Of a stretch of DNA of 64,000 nt, positions 51,820 through 60,635 are shown piece by piece. A model generated the notes under the pieces. That model saw only the letters and a list, made by a program, of their open reading frames with translations. It had not been told where the DNA came from and did not search any database. Numbering within the stretch: the first letter of the stretch is position 1; each line of letters opens with the position of its first letter. Origin of the DNA: Chloroflexaceae bacterium (GTDB lineage: Bacteria > Chloroflexota > Chloroflexia > Chloroflexales > Chloroflexaceae). Made by a program: the position numbers and the translations under genes. The stretch lies in contig JANQID010000051.1 in the NCBI GenBank assembly GCA_028282325.1, positions 25,376 to 89,375 on the forward strand. Direction: 5' to 3'.

Positions 51820-52602
51820 ATGCACATATCCAGGCAAAATTCTCAACCTGTTCAAGATTATGCTACCGGCGCTCTATCCGCACGGCTGATATTGGCATCA
51901 GCATCACCGCGACGCCATGAACTTCTTTCTTTTCTCGGCGCGCCATTTGACATTATGGCAACTGATGCCGAAGAAAACGAAGATCCTATCCCCTCGGACG
52001 TAATCGCCAATTTACCAGCTTGCCCCTTGCCGACTCATGAACATCCTACGATCAAAGCCTGGCGCAAAGCCCAGGCGGTCTGGGAGCAACATCCGGAGGG
52101 AGTGGTACTCGGTGCAGACACGGTTGTGGCGCTTGATGATGTTGTGCTGAACAAGCCCCGTAACACCGATCATGCCTTCGCGATGCTGAATCGATTATCT
52201 GGACGCATCCACACAGTGTATACCGGACTGTGTGTGTGCGGCTCGATACAAACGCCGGGCAATGAATCGCCGACGGCAATAGCCAAGTCGCCCCTACAAC
52301 TCGACCTCGTTGCTAGCGCTGTAACGATCGCCCCACTGGAGCCCAATACCATCGCTGATTACATTGCGACGGGCGAACCGCTTGACAAAGCTGGGGCCTA
52401 CGGCATTCAGGGATTAGGCGGTCGACTCGTGCGTGAGGTTATTGGAAGTTATACAGCGGTGGTCGGGCTGCCGTTGCCCACCGTCTGGCGACTTCTGACA
52501 ACCGCCGGCATCACCACGCCGCATAATCCAGATGCCGCCTACCGGAATTGGCTGTACAAACAGGGAAAGGAGCCGCTGCCATGCCCGCCCACATCCCCAT
52601 AA
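51820..52602 (+). CDS. maf: Maf-like nucleoside triphosphate pyrophosphatase
   Basis: 260 residues, longer than the usual 190-200. The Maf signature RLILASASPRRHELLSFLGAPFDI and ADTVVALDD are present, with GKP replaced by NKPRN, and the late KAGAYGIQGLGGRLV plus IGSYTAVVGLPL. It hydrolyses non-canonical or modified NTPs (dTTP/UTP in YhdE-type). It has an insertion of about 25 residues (GSIQTPGNESPTAIAKSPLQ) before the second half. Its stop overlaps the next gene by 22 bases. Confidence 0.9.
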   Translation: MHISRQNSQPVQDYATGALSARLILASASPRRHELLSFLGAPFDIMATDAEENEDPIPSDVIANLPACPLPTHEHPTIKAWRKAQAVWEQHPEGVVLGADTVVALDDVVLNKPRNTDHAFAMLNRLSGRIHTVYTGLCVCGSIQTPGNESPTAIAKSPLQLDLVASAVTIAPLEPNTIADYIATGEPLDKAGAYGIQGLGGRLVREVIGSYTAVVGLPLPTVWRLLTTAGITTPHNPDAAYRNWLYKQGKEPLPCPPTSP

Positions 52603-53372
52603 AGCTGCTCATCATCGATGATCATCCCCTCTTTCGGCAAGGTGTGCGCTGGACCCTTGCATCGGAAGATGATATTAGCATCGTAGGAGAAGCATCGAAC
52701 GCAGAAGCAGCTCTTGAGTGGCTAAAAGATATTGAACCATCCAGTGAACCGAATGTTATGCTGGTCGATCTCAATTTGCCTGGAATGAGCGGTCTGGAGT
52801 TCACGCGCCAGTTGCGCCGGAAGCACCCGAATATTGGCGTAGTTATGTTGAGTATGCACGAGAATGATGAGCAGGCCTTCAACGCACTGCGCGCTGGCGC
52901 CTCCGCATACTGCTCAAAAGAGGTAAAACCGCAAGTGTTGATCGAGATGGTGCGCCGCGTCGCCCACGGCGAGTATGTGATCAACGAGATGCTTCTGGAA
53001 GAACCGCGCGTCGCCAGTCGTGTGTTAAGCCAATTCCGCAATCTGCCTCAGTCGCTTTCGACAATGCCCGAAGCAGATTTTCCCATCTTTACGCCGCTTA
53101 GCGATCGTGAGATCGAGGTGTTGGAACGCATCGCTTCCGGCGGCAGCAATAAGGACATTGCAGATACACTGGGCATTAGCACTCAGACCGTGAAGAATCA
53201 CATCTCGTCGATTTTGCGCAAGCTCTCGCTGAATGACCGTACTCAGGCAGTGTTATTCGCCCTGCGCCGCGGCTGGATCGAAACGCCCAGCACCATCGAT
53301 ATGCGCCATGGGAGTGAGCCGACGGATAAACCGAACGCCAACGAGGATGACGCCAAAAGTTCGGGCGAGTAA
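52581..53372 (+). CDS. NarL/LuxR-family response regulator
   Basis: 263 residues. Receiver domain with IDDHPLFRQGVRW, phospho-Asp in MLVDLNLPGMSG and Lys in YCSKEVKP; then a LuxR-type HTH, LSDREIEVLERIASGGSNKDIADTLGISTQTVKNHI. It could be the partner of the HisKA_3 kinase at 4224-6017, though they are far apart. ATG 52581 follows AAGGAG; overlap with maf shows co-expression. An acidic tail of about 30 residues ends it. Confidence 0.93.
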   Translation: MPAHIPIKLLIIDDHPLFRQGVRWTLASEDDISIVGEASNAEAALEWLKDIEPSSEPNVMLVDLNLPGMSGLEFTRQLRRKHPNIGVVMLSMHENDEQAFNALRAGASAYCSKEVKPQVLIEMVRRVAHGEYVINEMLLEEPRVASRVLSQFRNLPQSLSTMPEADFPIFTPLSDREIEVLERIASGGSNKDIADTLGISTQTVKNHISSILRKLSLNDRTQAVLFALRRGWIETPSTIDMRHGSEPTDKPNANEDDAKSSGE

Positions 53373-53394
53373 GCAGAATCCTTCAAACACATAG

Positions 53395-53436
53395 AAGCGG
53401 AGGCAGCGATATGAGCAGCCAGCCTCCGCTTTTTGT
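53395..53436 (+). terminator. Terminator after the NarL-type regulator
   Basis: AAGCGGAGGC (53395-53404) pairs perfectly with GCCTCCGCTT (53422-53431), followed by TTTG, a classic intrinsic terminator. Confidence 0.85.
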
Positions 53437-53514
53437 TACGTAACGCTAGATTCGGTTAAAGCCTTATGCAACTCTTGAGCCGAACTCGGTATGAAATCGT
53501 TCGGGGTATGAGCG

Positions 53515-54069
53515 CTATAGAGCTTCCTGGTCACGCATTACGCGTGCGAACCGCCGCAAGTAGAGCCAGATCGACAGCAGCAGCGGAATAGCTGCGATGT
53601 ACAACATCGGCCTGCCGCTACGCGGACCATCGATCGTGTAGAGCAACAGCGCTGCGGTCATCCCAACTGTTGTGATTTTCCCAACCGATTGCGCAGTGGT
53701 GATGTGAGCTTTCCGACGGTAGATCTGAAAACCAAGCACCAGAATAGTAACATCACGCGCCAGCAAGATCGTCGTCGCCCACCAGGGAAATTGTCGCGTG
53801 CGCGAGAGCATTACAGCAGCCGAGTCGAGCACCAACTTGTCGGCGATGGGATCAAGCACTTGACCGAGATTTGACACTTCTCCGCGTCGTCGAGCAATTG
53901 GGCCATCTATTGCATCGGTGAGCATCCCCAGACCCATACACACAAACGCCAACCTTCGCCGTTCCGGCCGTTGCAGGAAATAAAGCGTGAAAGGAAGCAA
54001 TCCCAGGCGCGCCAGGGTCAGCACATTCGATGGATAGAGAAATTCGCGGACGTGAAACATGTCCTTCAC
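53515..54069 (-). CDS. CDP-alcohol phosphatidyltransferase (PgsA-like)
   Basis: 184 residues with about five hydrophobic helices. The class-I motif reads TDAIDGPIARRRGEVSNLGQVLDPIADK, matching D-x2-D-G-x2-A-R-x8-G-x3-D-x3-D. It probably makes phosphatidylglycerol phosphate or another CDP-DAG-derived lipid; the alcohol cannot be told. Start GTG 54069 or ATG 54060, three codons apart. It ends the leftward cluster running from thrS. Confidence 0.88.
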   Translation of the reverse strand: MKDMFHVREFLYPSNVLTLARLGLLPFTLYFLQRPERRRLAFVCMGLGMLTDAIDGPIARRRGEVSNLGQVLDPIADKLVLDSAAVMLSRTRQFPWWATTILLARDVTILVLGFQIYRRKAHITTAQSVGKITTVGMTAALLLYTIDGPRSGRPMLYIAAIPLLLSIWLYLRRFARVMRDQEAL

Positions 54070-54113
54070 AACAACTCACACTTTCTTGTTGCCAAACGTT
54101 GTATGCCCAACGA

Positions 54114-54803
54114 CTATTGATACGTAGGCGGAGGCGTTCCGGCGCCATAACCGGGAGCCGATCCCGTACGCACAATGGTCTGGCCCATCGCATGGCCAAA
54201 TACCGCCTGGGAGTACACCATAGTGAAAAGCGCCCCGATGCCAAGCGCAATGCCGCCCAGACTTCCAACAAAGCTGCAGAGAATATAGACCAGCCACAGC
54301 ACGATCCAAACGCCTAGTTCCGAACGAACCATACGAATGACTTCACCGACGCGCAACGATTCACTCAGGCTGTTCGTTTGCACATAACGCGCCTGCGCTG
54401 CGAGCAACACCGGTTGGATGACCAGGCCAAACAGAATCATCAACGGGATCAGACATGTAGCCAGCACGGCAAACAAACCGCCCGCCGCTTCGCTCTCAGT
54501 GGCGGCGGCGGCGCCAGACAGCGTGATGCATACCATAATGAAGGCCAGGAGGACAATTGGTAGTGCATAGAATATGCTAATGACCAACCCATACAAACCC
54601 ATCATAAACTTATCGCCGAAGTTGTTCCATCTGGGCAGCGGGCGTGGATTTCCTTGAGCGACGTTGCGAGCGGTTTCCAACATAAAGCCGATCAACGCGA
54701 TTTGGCCGACGATCGGGATTATCATGAGCAAGCCGCCGATCAAAATGACGTTCAACCACTGTTCGTCCTCGGTCACAAAGCCAAATGCTCGTCCCAGGTC
54801 CAT
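54114..54803 (-). CDS. DUF4013 membrane protein
   Basis: 229 residues with five or six hydrophobic segments. It begins GRAFGFVTEDEQWLNVILIGGLLMIIPIVGQ and has the family pattern G(F/Y)ML..ARNVAQGNPRPLPRW, with a proline/glycine-rich tail (GYGAGTPPPTYQ). DUF4013 proteins are poorly studied membrane proteins. A related gene lies 46 bases upstream at 54850-55596. Confidence 0.8.
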   Translation of the reverse strand: MDLGRAFGFVTEDEQWLNVILIGGLLMIIPIVGQIALIGFMLETARNVAQGNPRPLPRWNNFGDKFMMGLYGLVISIFYALPIVLLAFIMVCITLSGAAAATESEAAGGLFAVLATCLIPLMILFGLVIQPVLLAAQARYVQTNSLSESLRVGEVIRMVRSELGVWIVLWLVYILCSFVGSLGGIALGIGALFTMVYSQAVFGHAMGQTIVRTGSAPGYGAGTPPPTYQ

Positions 54804-54849
54804 ACGGATCCTCCTTTCGAGTGTAGAAAGTGCATCGCGCTGACCATGA

Positions 54850-55596
54850 TTATCGACGCGACAGGTTTAATAGAATCGTACGAGGAATCTCTTTTTCGAC
54901 AGCAACGTACACTTGTATGACGATCAGATGGGCATACAGGATGCTGCTCAGTAAAAGCCACACCAGGACAATCAATACAGCTGTTTGGCCAACAAAGCTG
55001 ATTCGCGCCGTTGCGGCAATGAGCAATGCTATTGTGGCTGCCGGCCCATAGCCGCCCAGCGAAGCCAGCCGCGCCCGCCAAAAATGTCCGCGCGCAGCCC
55101 GATTCAACGTCCATCGGAGCGGCAGCATACCCAGTGCATTCTCTATTGTTCCTTCCATCGCATAGAGTATGCGCGCAGCGGGAGCGACGCTGCTGAGGAA
55201 CAGGAGCAGAATGACCGTTCCTCCAATGGATCCCGTAAGCAATGCAATGAATTGAAACGTGCGTTGTTCGTTTTCTCCGCTAAGCAGAACGCCGGCGCCG
55301 AAGCAGAATAGGAAGAACAACATTGCCATGAGCGGAAGGATAAAAAACGTGAAGTCAATGAGTAGCGCAAAGAGACCGATCAGGTAACGTGTTCCCCAAT
55401 TGTACCAGGGAGGAAGCGGCGTCGGGTATCCTTTGCGGCTGTTATCGAGACTTTCCATCACCAGACCCGCGACCCATGGCATGCCAGCCAGGGTGAGCGA
55501 AAGCAAGCCGCCGATCAAGATGGTTTGCAGCCAACCCGGATCACGATGCAACGTCGTCGCTGCCGAACGAAGCAGCTTCCCGGCTTCCCGCAACAC
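54850..55596 (-). CDS. DUF4013-like membrane protein (paralogue)
   Basis: 248 residues, related to the next gene: LQTILIGGLLSLTLAGMPWVAGLVMES and DNSRKGYPTPLPPWYNW correspond to the DUF4013 N-terminal half, followed by three further hydrophobic stretches. Start GTG at 55596, two bases after the cinA stop (TAA, GC, GTG), so they are coupled. It is longer and more hydrophobic than its neighbour and lacks its Gly/Pro tail. Confidence 0.75.
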   Translation of the reverse strand: MLREAGKLLRSAATTLHRDPGWLQTILIGGLLSLTLAGMPWVAGLVMESLDNSRKGYPTPLPPWYNWGTRYLIGLFALLIDFTFFILPLMAMLFFLFCFGAGVLLSGENEQRTFQFIALLTGSIGGTVILLLFLSSVAPAARILYAMEGTIENALGMLPLRWTLNRAARGHFWRARLASLGGYGPAATIALLIAATARISFVGQTAVLIVLVWLLLSSILYAHLIVIQVYVAVEKEIPRTILLNLSRR

Positions 55597-55598
55597 GC

Positions 55599-56786
55599 TT
55601 ACGCCTCGTCACCGCTCAAGTAGCGACGCAGGATATCCAGACCAAACGTACCGACAAAATCCCATCCGTCGGGATGACGCAGATCATAGTGGCGTGTATG
55701 TTGGCGACTGCCGCCGGGAAAAACCAGCGCTACGCTGACGGCAGTCGCGCCTGACTCGTTGACCTGAGAAGCCGCCTGCACTCCCAAACCAAGCGTGCTG
55801 CGCCAGCGATCACTCACGCTGATCGCGCCGGAAAGCGCGAGCGCTTCAGCAGACTGAGAATCGGTCGGAAGATCGAGCGGATGCACAATAACGCCCCGCA
55901 GCAACTCGGTCGAGGACAATTCCTGGCTGAGAGCATAAAAAACGGGAACCGCCAGCATTCCTTCATAGATCGACAACGTGAATTGACGTTCAATGAGCAA
56001 GCGAGCTACTTCGCGTTCTAATGTTTCAACGCCGATAATGTATTTGCCCAGACGCTCACGGATCGTTGCATCGACCGGATCGATCATCGCGTCAGCTTCT
56101 TCGGCGCTCTCCGCCTTTGCACTAATCCGCAATTCGTAGCGCGCCTTTTTCGCCGAAATCCCCAGGGTCGGGTTGGCAAGCCCCATCAAATCGGTGATAT
56201 GCTCGCCCACGATGCTCTCGGTCAGGCCTGTGACATATATCGTGCGGGTCAGGATGACGCTGCGCACGCCGCGTTCGTCGTGCAGATACGGCTTGACTGC
56301 CGTCTCGAAGAGGAAACGCATCTCGTGCGGCACGCCGGGCAACCCTATCGTGACGCCGCGTTCATCTTCCACGATAAAGGCCGGCGCGGTTCCGCGTGGG
56401 TTCTCGATTGCACGAGCGCCCTGGGGAAGGTAGGCTTGACGACGGTTGCTCTCGCTCATCGGGCGTTTGAACGCAGCAAACCGAGCGGCGATTTGATCGA
56501 GCAGCTCCTGGCGAAATTCGAGCGGACGGCCATAGACTTGCGCGACAGCCTCACGCGTGACGTCATCCGCCGTTGGCCCCAATCCGCCGGTGCAGATGAC
56601 AATATCTGCGCGGGTAAGCGCTTCGTCGATCGCCGTCGCGATACGCTCGATATTGTCGCCGACAACCGATTTGCGAAAGAGATTCACGCCGATAGAAGCT
56701 AACTGCTGGGCCAGGTAGGCACTATTCGTATCTACCGTGACGCCCAGCAGCAATTCTGAACCGATCGCGATGATTTCAGCTTTCAT
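55599..56786 (-). CDS. cinA: CinA-like protein (MoCF domain; C-terminal half degenerate)
   Basis: 395 residues. The N-terminal MoCF/MoaB-like domain (MKAEIIAIGSELLLGVTVDTNSAYLAQ, CTGGLGPTADDVTRE, GLPGVPHEMRFLFE) is standard for CinA, whose family handles ADP-ribose/NAD metabolites. The C-terminal third should be an NMN deamidase with a serine in an SxTGG motif; here the matching place reads LSIYEGMLAVPVF, so that activity is probably lost. It is followed by the DUF4013 pair. Confidence 0.85.
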   Translation of the reverse strand: MKAEIIAIGSELLLGVTVDTNSAYLAQQLASIGVNLFRKSVVGDNIERIATAIDEALTRADIVICTGGLGPTADDVTREAVAQVYGRPLEFRQELLDQIAARFAAFKRPMSESNRRQAYLPQGARAIENPRGTAPAFIVEDERGVTIGLPGVPHEMRFLFETAVKPYLHDERGVRSVILTRTIYVTGLTESIVGEHITDLMGLANPTLGISAKKARYELRISAKAESAEEADAMIDPVDATIRERLGKYIIGVETLEREVARLLIERQFTLSIYEGMLAVPVFYALSQELSSTELLRGVIVHPLDLPTDSQSAEALALSGAISVSDRWRSTLGLGVQAASQVNESGATAVSVALVFPGGSRQHTRHYDLRHPDGWDFVGTFGLDILRRYLSGDEA

Positions 56787-56825
56787 AGCTTACCGTAACG
56801 TGCGAGCAACTGCCAGTCCTGAAGA

Positions 56826-57089
56826 TCAAGCCAATTCGGCGGACTGATCCGGTTGATCCAACAGATTGTTCTGATCGTCGGCAGACGCCTCACGATTCAA
56901 CTGACGGCGAAACTCGACCCACAACTCTTGTTCGCGAGCGTTGGTTGCCGCCTTGCCGGCTTCCAGCGCCTCGCCGAGTCGTTTGGTCAGATCCTGGCGT
57001 GAATTTTCACCTGATGCCGGCGTAAACAATAATGCAACCACCGCTCCGATAACCGCGCCAATGGCAAACCCAAGTAAGAAGCGCCCCAT
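56826..57089 (-). CDS. YtxH-domain small membrane protein
   Basis: 87 residues. An N-terminal hydrophobic helix with a Gly zipper (LLGFAIGAVIGAVVALLFTPASG), then a charged, helical cytoplasmic part (ENSRQDLTKRLGEALEAGKA). YtxH proteins are small stress-related membrane proteins of unclear role. ATG 57089 (MGRFL) follows AGGGGATGTGT; the earlier ATG at 57095 has no ribosome site. Lies between cinA and thrS. Confidence 0.82.
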   Translation of the reverse strand: MGRFLLGFAIGAVIGAVVALLFTPASGENSRQDLTKRLGEALEAGKAATNAREQELWVEFRRQLNREASADDQNNLLDQPDQSAELA

Positions 57090-57161
57090 ACACATCCCCT
57101 ATAGACAGGTAAGAGTCTACACAGGAGGCTCTGCATAGACTCTCACGGTCTTGTATATCTC

Positions 57162-58934
57162 CTACGTTCGTGCCGCCGCCTCGTGCTGCGCTCGCTCGAT
57201 GAAAGCATCCACTGCGATTGCGCCGAGGTCTGCACCCGAACGCGTTCGTACCGCGACTGCATCGGCGGATTGCTCTTTGTCACCGATTATAAGCATGTAC
57301 GGAACTTTCTGCAACTGAGCACGGCGTATTTTCGCTTGCATACGGTCTTTGCTCGTGTCGATCCCTACGCGCAAACCCGCTGCCTGAAGACGGTCCGCCG
57401 TCGATTCAGCGTATTCAATATGGCGATCAGTGATTGGGATGATCATAGCTTGCACCGGCGATAGCCAGAGCGGAAATGCACCGGCATAATGCTCGATGAG
57501 CACGCCAAAGAAGCGCTCCATACTGCCCAGAAGCGCTCGATGTACCATGTAGGGCTGGTGCGGCTGGCCATCTTCACCGATGTATTCCATACTGAAACGC
57601 TCTGGCAGGTTAAAGTCGAACTGGATGGTGCTGAGTTGCCATTCTCGCCCCAGCGCGTCATTGACCTTCAGGTCGATTTTAGGGCCATAGAAAGCGCCGC
57701 CGCCTTCGTCCACCTCGTAGAGAATCGCGTGCTGATCCACGGCGCGGCGCAACGCCTCAACTGCGGTGTCCCACTTCGCCGGATCGCCCACATACTTTTC
57801 CGGTCGGGTGGAGAGATAGGCTTTGAAGTCGCTGAGGCCGAATGAACGCAGAATATAGAGCGAGAAATCGAGTGCCCGGCTGATTTCATCTTCGACCTGG
57901 TCGGGGCGGCAAAAGATATGCGCGTCGTCCTGCGTGAAGCCGCGCACTCGCGTCAAGCCATGGAGCACGCCGCTACGCTCGAAGCGATAGACCGTCCCAT
58001 TCTCGGCGTAGCGCAAGGGCAAATCGCGATACGAACGCAGATGGCTCTTGTAAATTTGAATGTGGAACGGGCAGTTCATCGGCTTCACGTAATACTCTTC
58101 TTCTTCCACATTCATCGATGCAAACATATTCTCGCTATAGAAGCCAAGATGCCCGGAGGTTTCCCACAGATGCGCCCGACCGACGTGAGGAGAGAAGACC
58201 CACTCGTACCCGTTGTCCAGGTGCGCCTGACGGCAGAAATCCTCGGCGATCACGCGAATGCGCGCGCCCTTGGGATGCCACAGAATGAGACCCGGCCCGA
58301 CATCTTCCGAGACGCTGAACAGATCCAGCTCCTTGCCCAAGCGGCGATGATCGCGTTTGCGCGCCTCTTCGAGCTTCCAGAGATACGCATCCAATTCATC
58401 CTTGCTGTTCCACACAGTTCCATAGATGCGCTGAAGCATTGGCCGATGTTCGTCGCCGCGCCAGTAGGCGCCGGCAATGCTGGTCAGCTTGAACGCATCG
58501 ACCGGAATCTGGCCGGTGCTTTTCAGGTGCGGGCCGCGACAGAGATCCTCGAACGTGTCATGCTTGTATGTGGAGATAACGGTATCGCTCGAACCGCGTT
58601 CGCCGTATTCGTCCTGGCCCTGCGCCAGGCCATCGATCAGTTCAAGTTTGTAGGCCTGATCCTTAAACAAGTCGCGCGCCTCATTGGCGCTGACGACGCG
58701 ATAGACAAACGAGTGATCGCCTTTGATAATCCGGCGCATACGCTGCTCGATCGCCTCCAGATCGTCGGGCGAGAGCGGGCGCGGCAGGTCGAAGTCATAG
58801 TAGAAGCCGCCTTCGATCGGCGGTCCAATCGCAATTTTGCCCTCTGGGAAGATCTCCAGCACGGCCTGGGCCATAACGTGGGCCGCAGAATGGCGCAGTC
58901 GATAGTAGGGATCGTTGTTAGGATCCGTCGGCAT
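57162..58934 (-). CDS. thrS: Threonyl-tRNA synthetase lacking the TGS domain
   Basis: 590 residues, shorter than the usual about 640 because it starts directly with the editing domain (LRHSAAHVMAQAVLEIFP) and lacks the N-terminal TGS. The editing domain has HSAAHVMA and the later C-x3-H (CRGPHL). The class II core has the zinc Cys in MNCPFHIQIY, motif 2 RFERSGVLHGLTRVRGFTQDDAHIF, and motif 3 MVHRALLGSMERFFG; the C-terminal anticodon domain is present. The gene is in a T-box-led transcript with the gene upstream. Confidence 0.95.
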   Translation of the reverse strand: MPTDPNNDPYYRLRHSAAHVMAQAVLEIFPEGKIAIGPPIEGGFYYDFDLPRPLSPDDLEAIEQRMRRIIKGDHSFVYRVVSANEARDLFKDQAYKLELIDGLAQGQDEYGERGSSDTVISTYKHDTFEDLCRGPHLKSTGQIPVDAFKLTSIAGAYWRGDEHRPMLQRIYGTVWNSKDELDAYLWKLEEARKRDHRRLGKELDLFSVSEDVGPGLILWHPKGARIRVIAEDFCRQAHLDNGYEWVFSPHVGRAHLWETSGHLGFYSENMFASMNVEEEEYYVKPMNCPFHIQIYKSHLRSYRDLPLRYAENGTVYRFERSGVLHGLTRVRGFTQDDAHIFCRPDQVEDEISRALDFSLYILRSFGLSDFKAYLSTRPEKYVGDPAKWDTAVEALRRAVDQHAILYEVDEGGGAFYGPKIDLKVNDALGREWQLSTIQFDFNLPERFSMEYIGEDGQPHQPYMVHRALLGSMERFFGVLIEHYAGAFPLWLSPVQAMIIPITDRHIEYAESTADRLQAAGLRVGIDTSKDRMQAKIRRAQLQKVPYMLIIGDKEQSADAVAVRTRSGADLGAIAVDAFIERAQHEAAART

Positions 58935-58985
58935 AGGTTTCCCCCTAATTACAGATTGAGATCGGTTGATAGCGCGATCCTGCCG

Positions 58986-59561
58986 CTATTCAATAACTAA
59001 AACTATCTGTCCTTGCTCAACGCGGGCATCGCTCACCCGTTGATTTTGAACTACTAACTCTTCGTTCAACCGTTGCTCGATAGGGCCTAATATATCCCCG
59101 ATCGAGATCATTAATCCCAGCGCCCCCTCCAATTGCGGGTTTATCAGCGCGAGGCGACCATCGACAACCGCCAGTCCGGCCTGAAGTTGATCGCGCATGC
59201 CAAACGCCTGAATATCGGCCTGTATCACTCCGGGAAGGAAGCGCAGTTCGAGCTGATCGATTGGGTCGGCGGCGCCTGGACTGGCAGCAAGGTATGCGTT
59301 GGCGTCGGCTTCGGTGATGACGACCTCGCCTTTGGGCAATGCAGCGACAACCCCCGGCAATACTGCCTCCGCCTCGTCCGCCGCCGTGTCGTTGCCGACG
59401 AGATGGCGAGCGACTTGCTGGCCGGCAAAATCGCTAATCCACGGACGCACCAGCCACCCATACAACACAACGAGCAACACCAACAATACGATGAAGCGGA
59501 TAAGCAAACCGAAGCAGGAGACGCGTTGATTGCGCCGCCGTGTACGATAACGATTTCGCAT
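58986..59561 (-). CDS. Uncharacterised membrane-anchored protein in the thrS leader transcript
   Basis: 191 residues. A basic N-terminus (RNRYRTRRRNQR), one transmembrane helix (LIRFIVLLVLLVVLYGWLV, about 20-38), then an extracytoplasmic domain with a strand-rich pattern (LPKGEVVITEADANAYLAA, VIQADIQAFGMRDQLQ). This resembles the anchored DUF2993/LmeA-like type, but I cannot be sure. The ATG at 59561 follows AGGAGCATTGCCC. It sits between the T-box and thrS, and is thus under threonine-tRNA control if the T-box is for threonine. Confidence 0.72.
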   Translation of the reverse strand: MRNRYRTRRRNQRVSCFGLLIRFIVLLVLLVVLYGWLVRPWISDFAGQQVARHLVGNDTAADEAEAVLPGVVAALPKGEVVITEADANAYLAASPGAADPIDQLELRFLPGVIQADIQAFGMRDQLQAGLAVVDGRLALINPQLEGALGLMISIGDILGPIEQRLNEELVVQNQRVSDARVEQGQIVLVIE

Positions 59562-59664
59562 GGGCAATGCTCCTGGATAAACCTGTCACCAGATTGCATT
59601 CTATCACCTAATTGCCGCCGCCAACGACGCATTTCTTGATTCTGAACAGCCGCAGCGACCCGCC

Positions 59665-59940
59665 CCGGAATCAAATATCCCTTCATCCGTAATGGGACGA
59701 AGGGATATTTCGTGGTTCCACCCATCTTCAAACGCAAGCGGCAGGCGATCTACGATTTGCCGGATCGCGTTCCTCAACCGCGCGCTAACGGGCGCAAACC
59801 GTATTTCCATACTCGTCAACGACTTTCCGGAAATAACTCCGAGGCGGTTTTCACCGGGCGCCTTGCCAGATTCGCTCACAGTCTTCGACGAACCTTCCCT
59901 GATGGCGGCAGCCAGACTACTCGTCCTCATCATCGCATAA
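59665..59940 (-). promoter_or_regulatory. T-box riboswitch, probably threonine-tRNA responsive
   Basis: On the minus strand the T-box core reads GGGTGGAACCACG (plus-strand 59711-59723), followed at once by a terminator whose 12-bp stem is AAATATCCCTTC/GAAGGGATATTT (59673-59684 with 59699-59710). A leader of about 220 bases precedes it with GGACGAGTAG near the 5' end and GGTGAAAACC. The amino acid is inferred from thrS, the second gene downstream; I could not assign the specifier codon with confidence. 59941-60094 holds nothing I can call. Confidence 0.88.
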
Positions 59941-60094
59941 TGTATTGCATTGTGGTTCGATCATACCACGGGCCAGGAGTCGGGTCAAGTCGGTTGTTCG
60001 GCGCAGCAAGGCTGTCCGGCTTGCCCGGTGTTTCCTCCGATGCTATGATACCGTCCAGCTTTTGATCCACAGGCTAGAGAGGCAAGGTCAGATT

Positions 60095-60526
60095 ATGTTA
60101 ACAACTCGCGAAATTATGGAGATTATCCCCCATCGCTACCCATTCTTACTGGTTGATCGCATCCTGGAGCTTGAACCGGGGATGCGTGCAGTCGGTGAGA
60201 AATTGGTGACAATTAACGAACCGTTCTTTCAAGGCCACTTTCCGACATTCCCCATTATGCCCGGCGTCTTAATCATCGAGGCTCTCGCGCAAACGGGCGC
60301 GGTCGTTGCGCTGAGTCTGCCTGAGTATAAAGATAAGATCCCATTCTTTGCCGGCGTCAATGACGTGCGCTTCAAAGCCCCAGTTCATCCGGGCGATACG
60401 TTGCGTATGGAGGTCAATTTAAACAAGATTCGGCGGAATCTCGGCAAAGGCAACGGGCAAGCTACGGTGGACGGAACGGTTGTATGCGAGGGCGAGTTAC
60501 TCTTTATGCTGGGGACGATGAGCTAA
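60095..60526 (+). CDS. fabZ: 3-hydroxyacyl-[acyl-carrier-protein] dehydratase
   Basis: 143 residues. FabZ dehydrates 3-hydroxyacyl-ACP in fatty-acid elongation. The hotdog-fold active site is His48 in FQGHFPTFP and Glu62 in [11 protein letters not shown]. It also has [35 protein letters not shown] and [17 protein letters not shown]. Start ATG 60095 matches the family; the longer open frame upstream is noise. Confidence 0.96.
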   Translation: MLTTREIMEIIPHRYPFLLVDRILELEPGMRAVGEKLVTINEPFFQGHFPTFPIMPGVLIIEALAQTGAVVALSLPEYKDKIPFFAGVNDVRFKAPVHPGDTLRMEVNLNKIRRNLGKGNGQATVDGTVVCEGELLFMLGTMS

Positions 60527-60560
60527 CACAACGCAGAACGCGCGCATTTCGACTTTCATC

Positions 60561-60590
60561 TTGAATAAGGGTCATCGGTTGGAGTATAAT
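60561..60590 (+). promoter_or_regulatory. Promoter of the uracil-DNA glycosylase gene
   Basis: TTGAAT (60561-60566), 18-base spacer, TATAAT (60585-60590). It lies between fabZ and udg, giving a leader of about 40 nt to the GTG at 60636. Confidence 0.55.
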
Positions 60591-60635
60591 AGCCAGAAAT
60601 GTTACCGGTATTGAATTGCATAAGGTTGTAGCATC

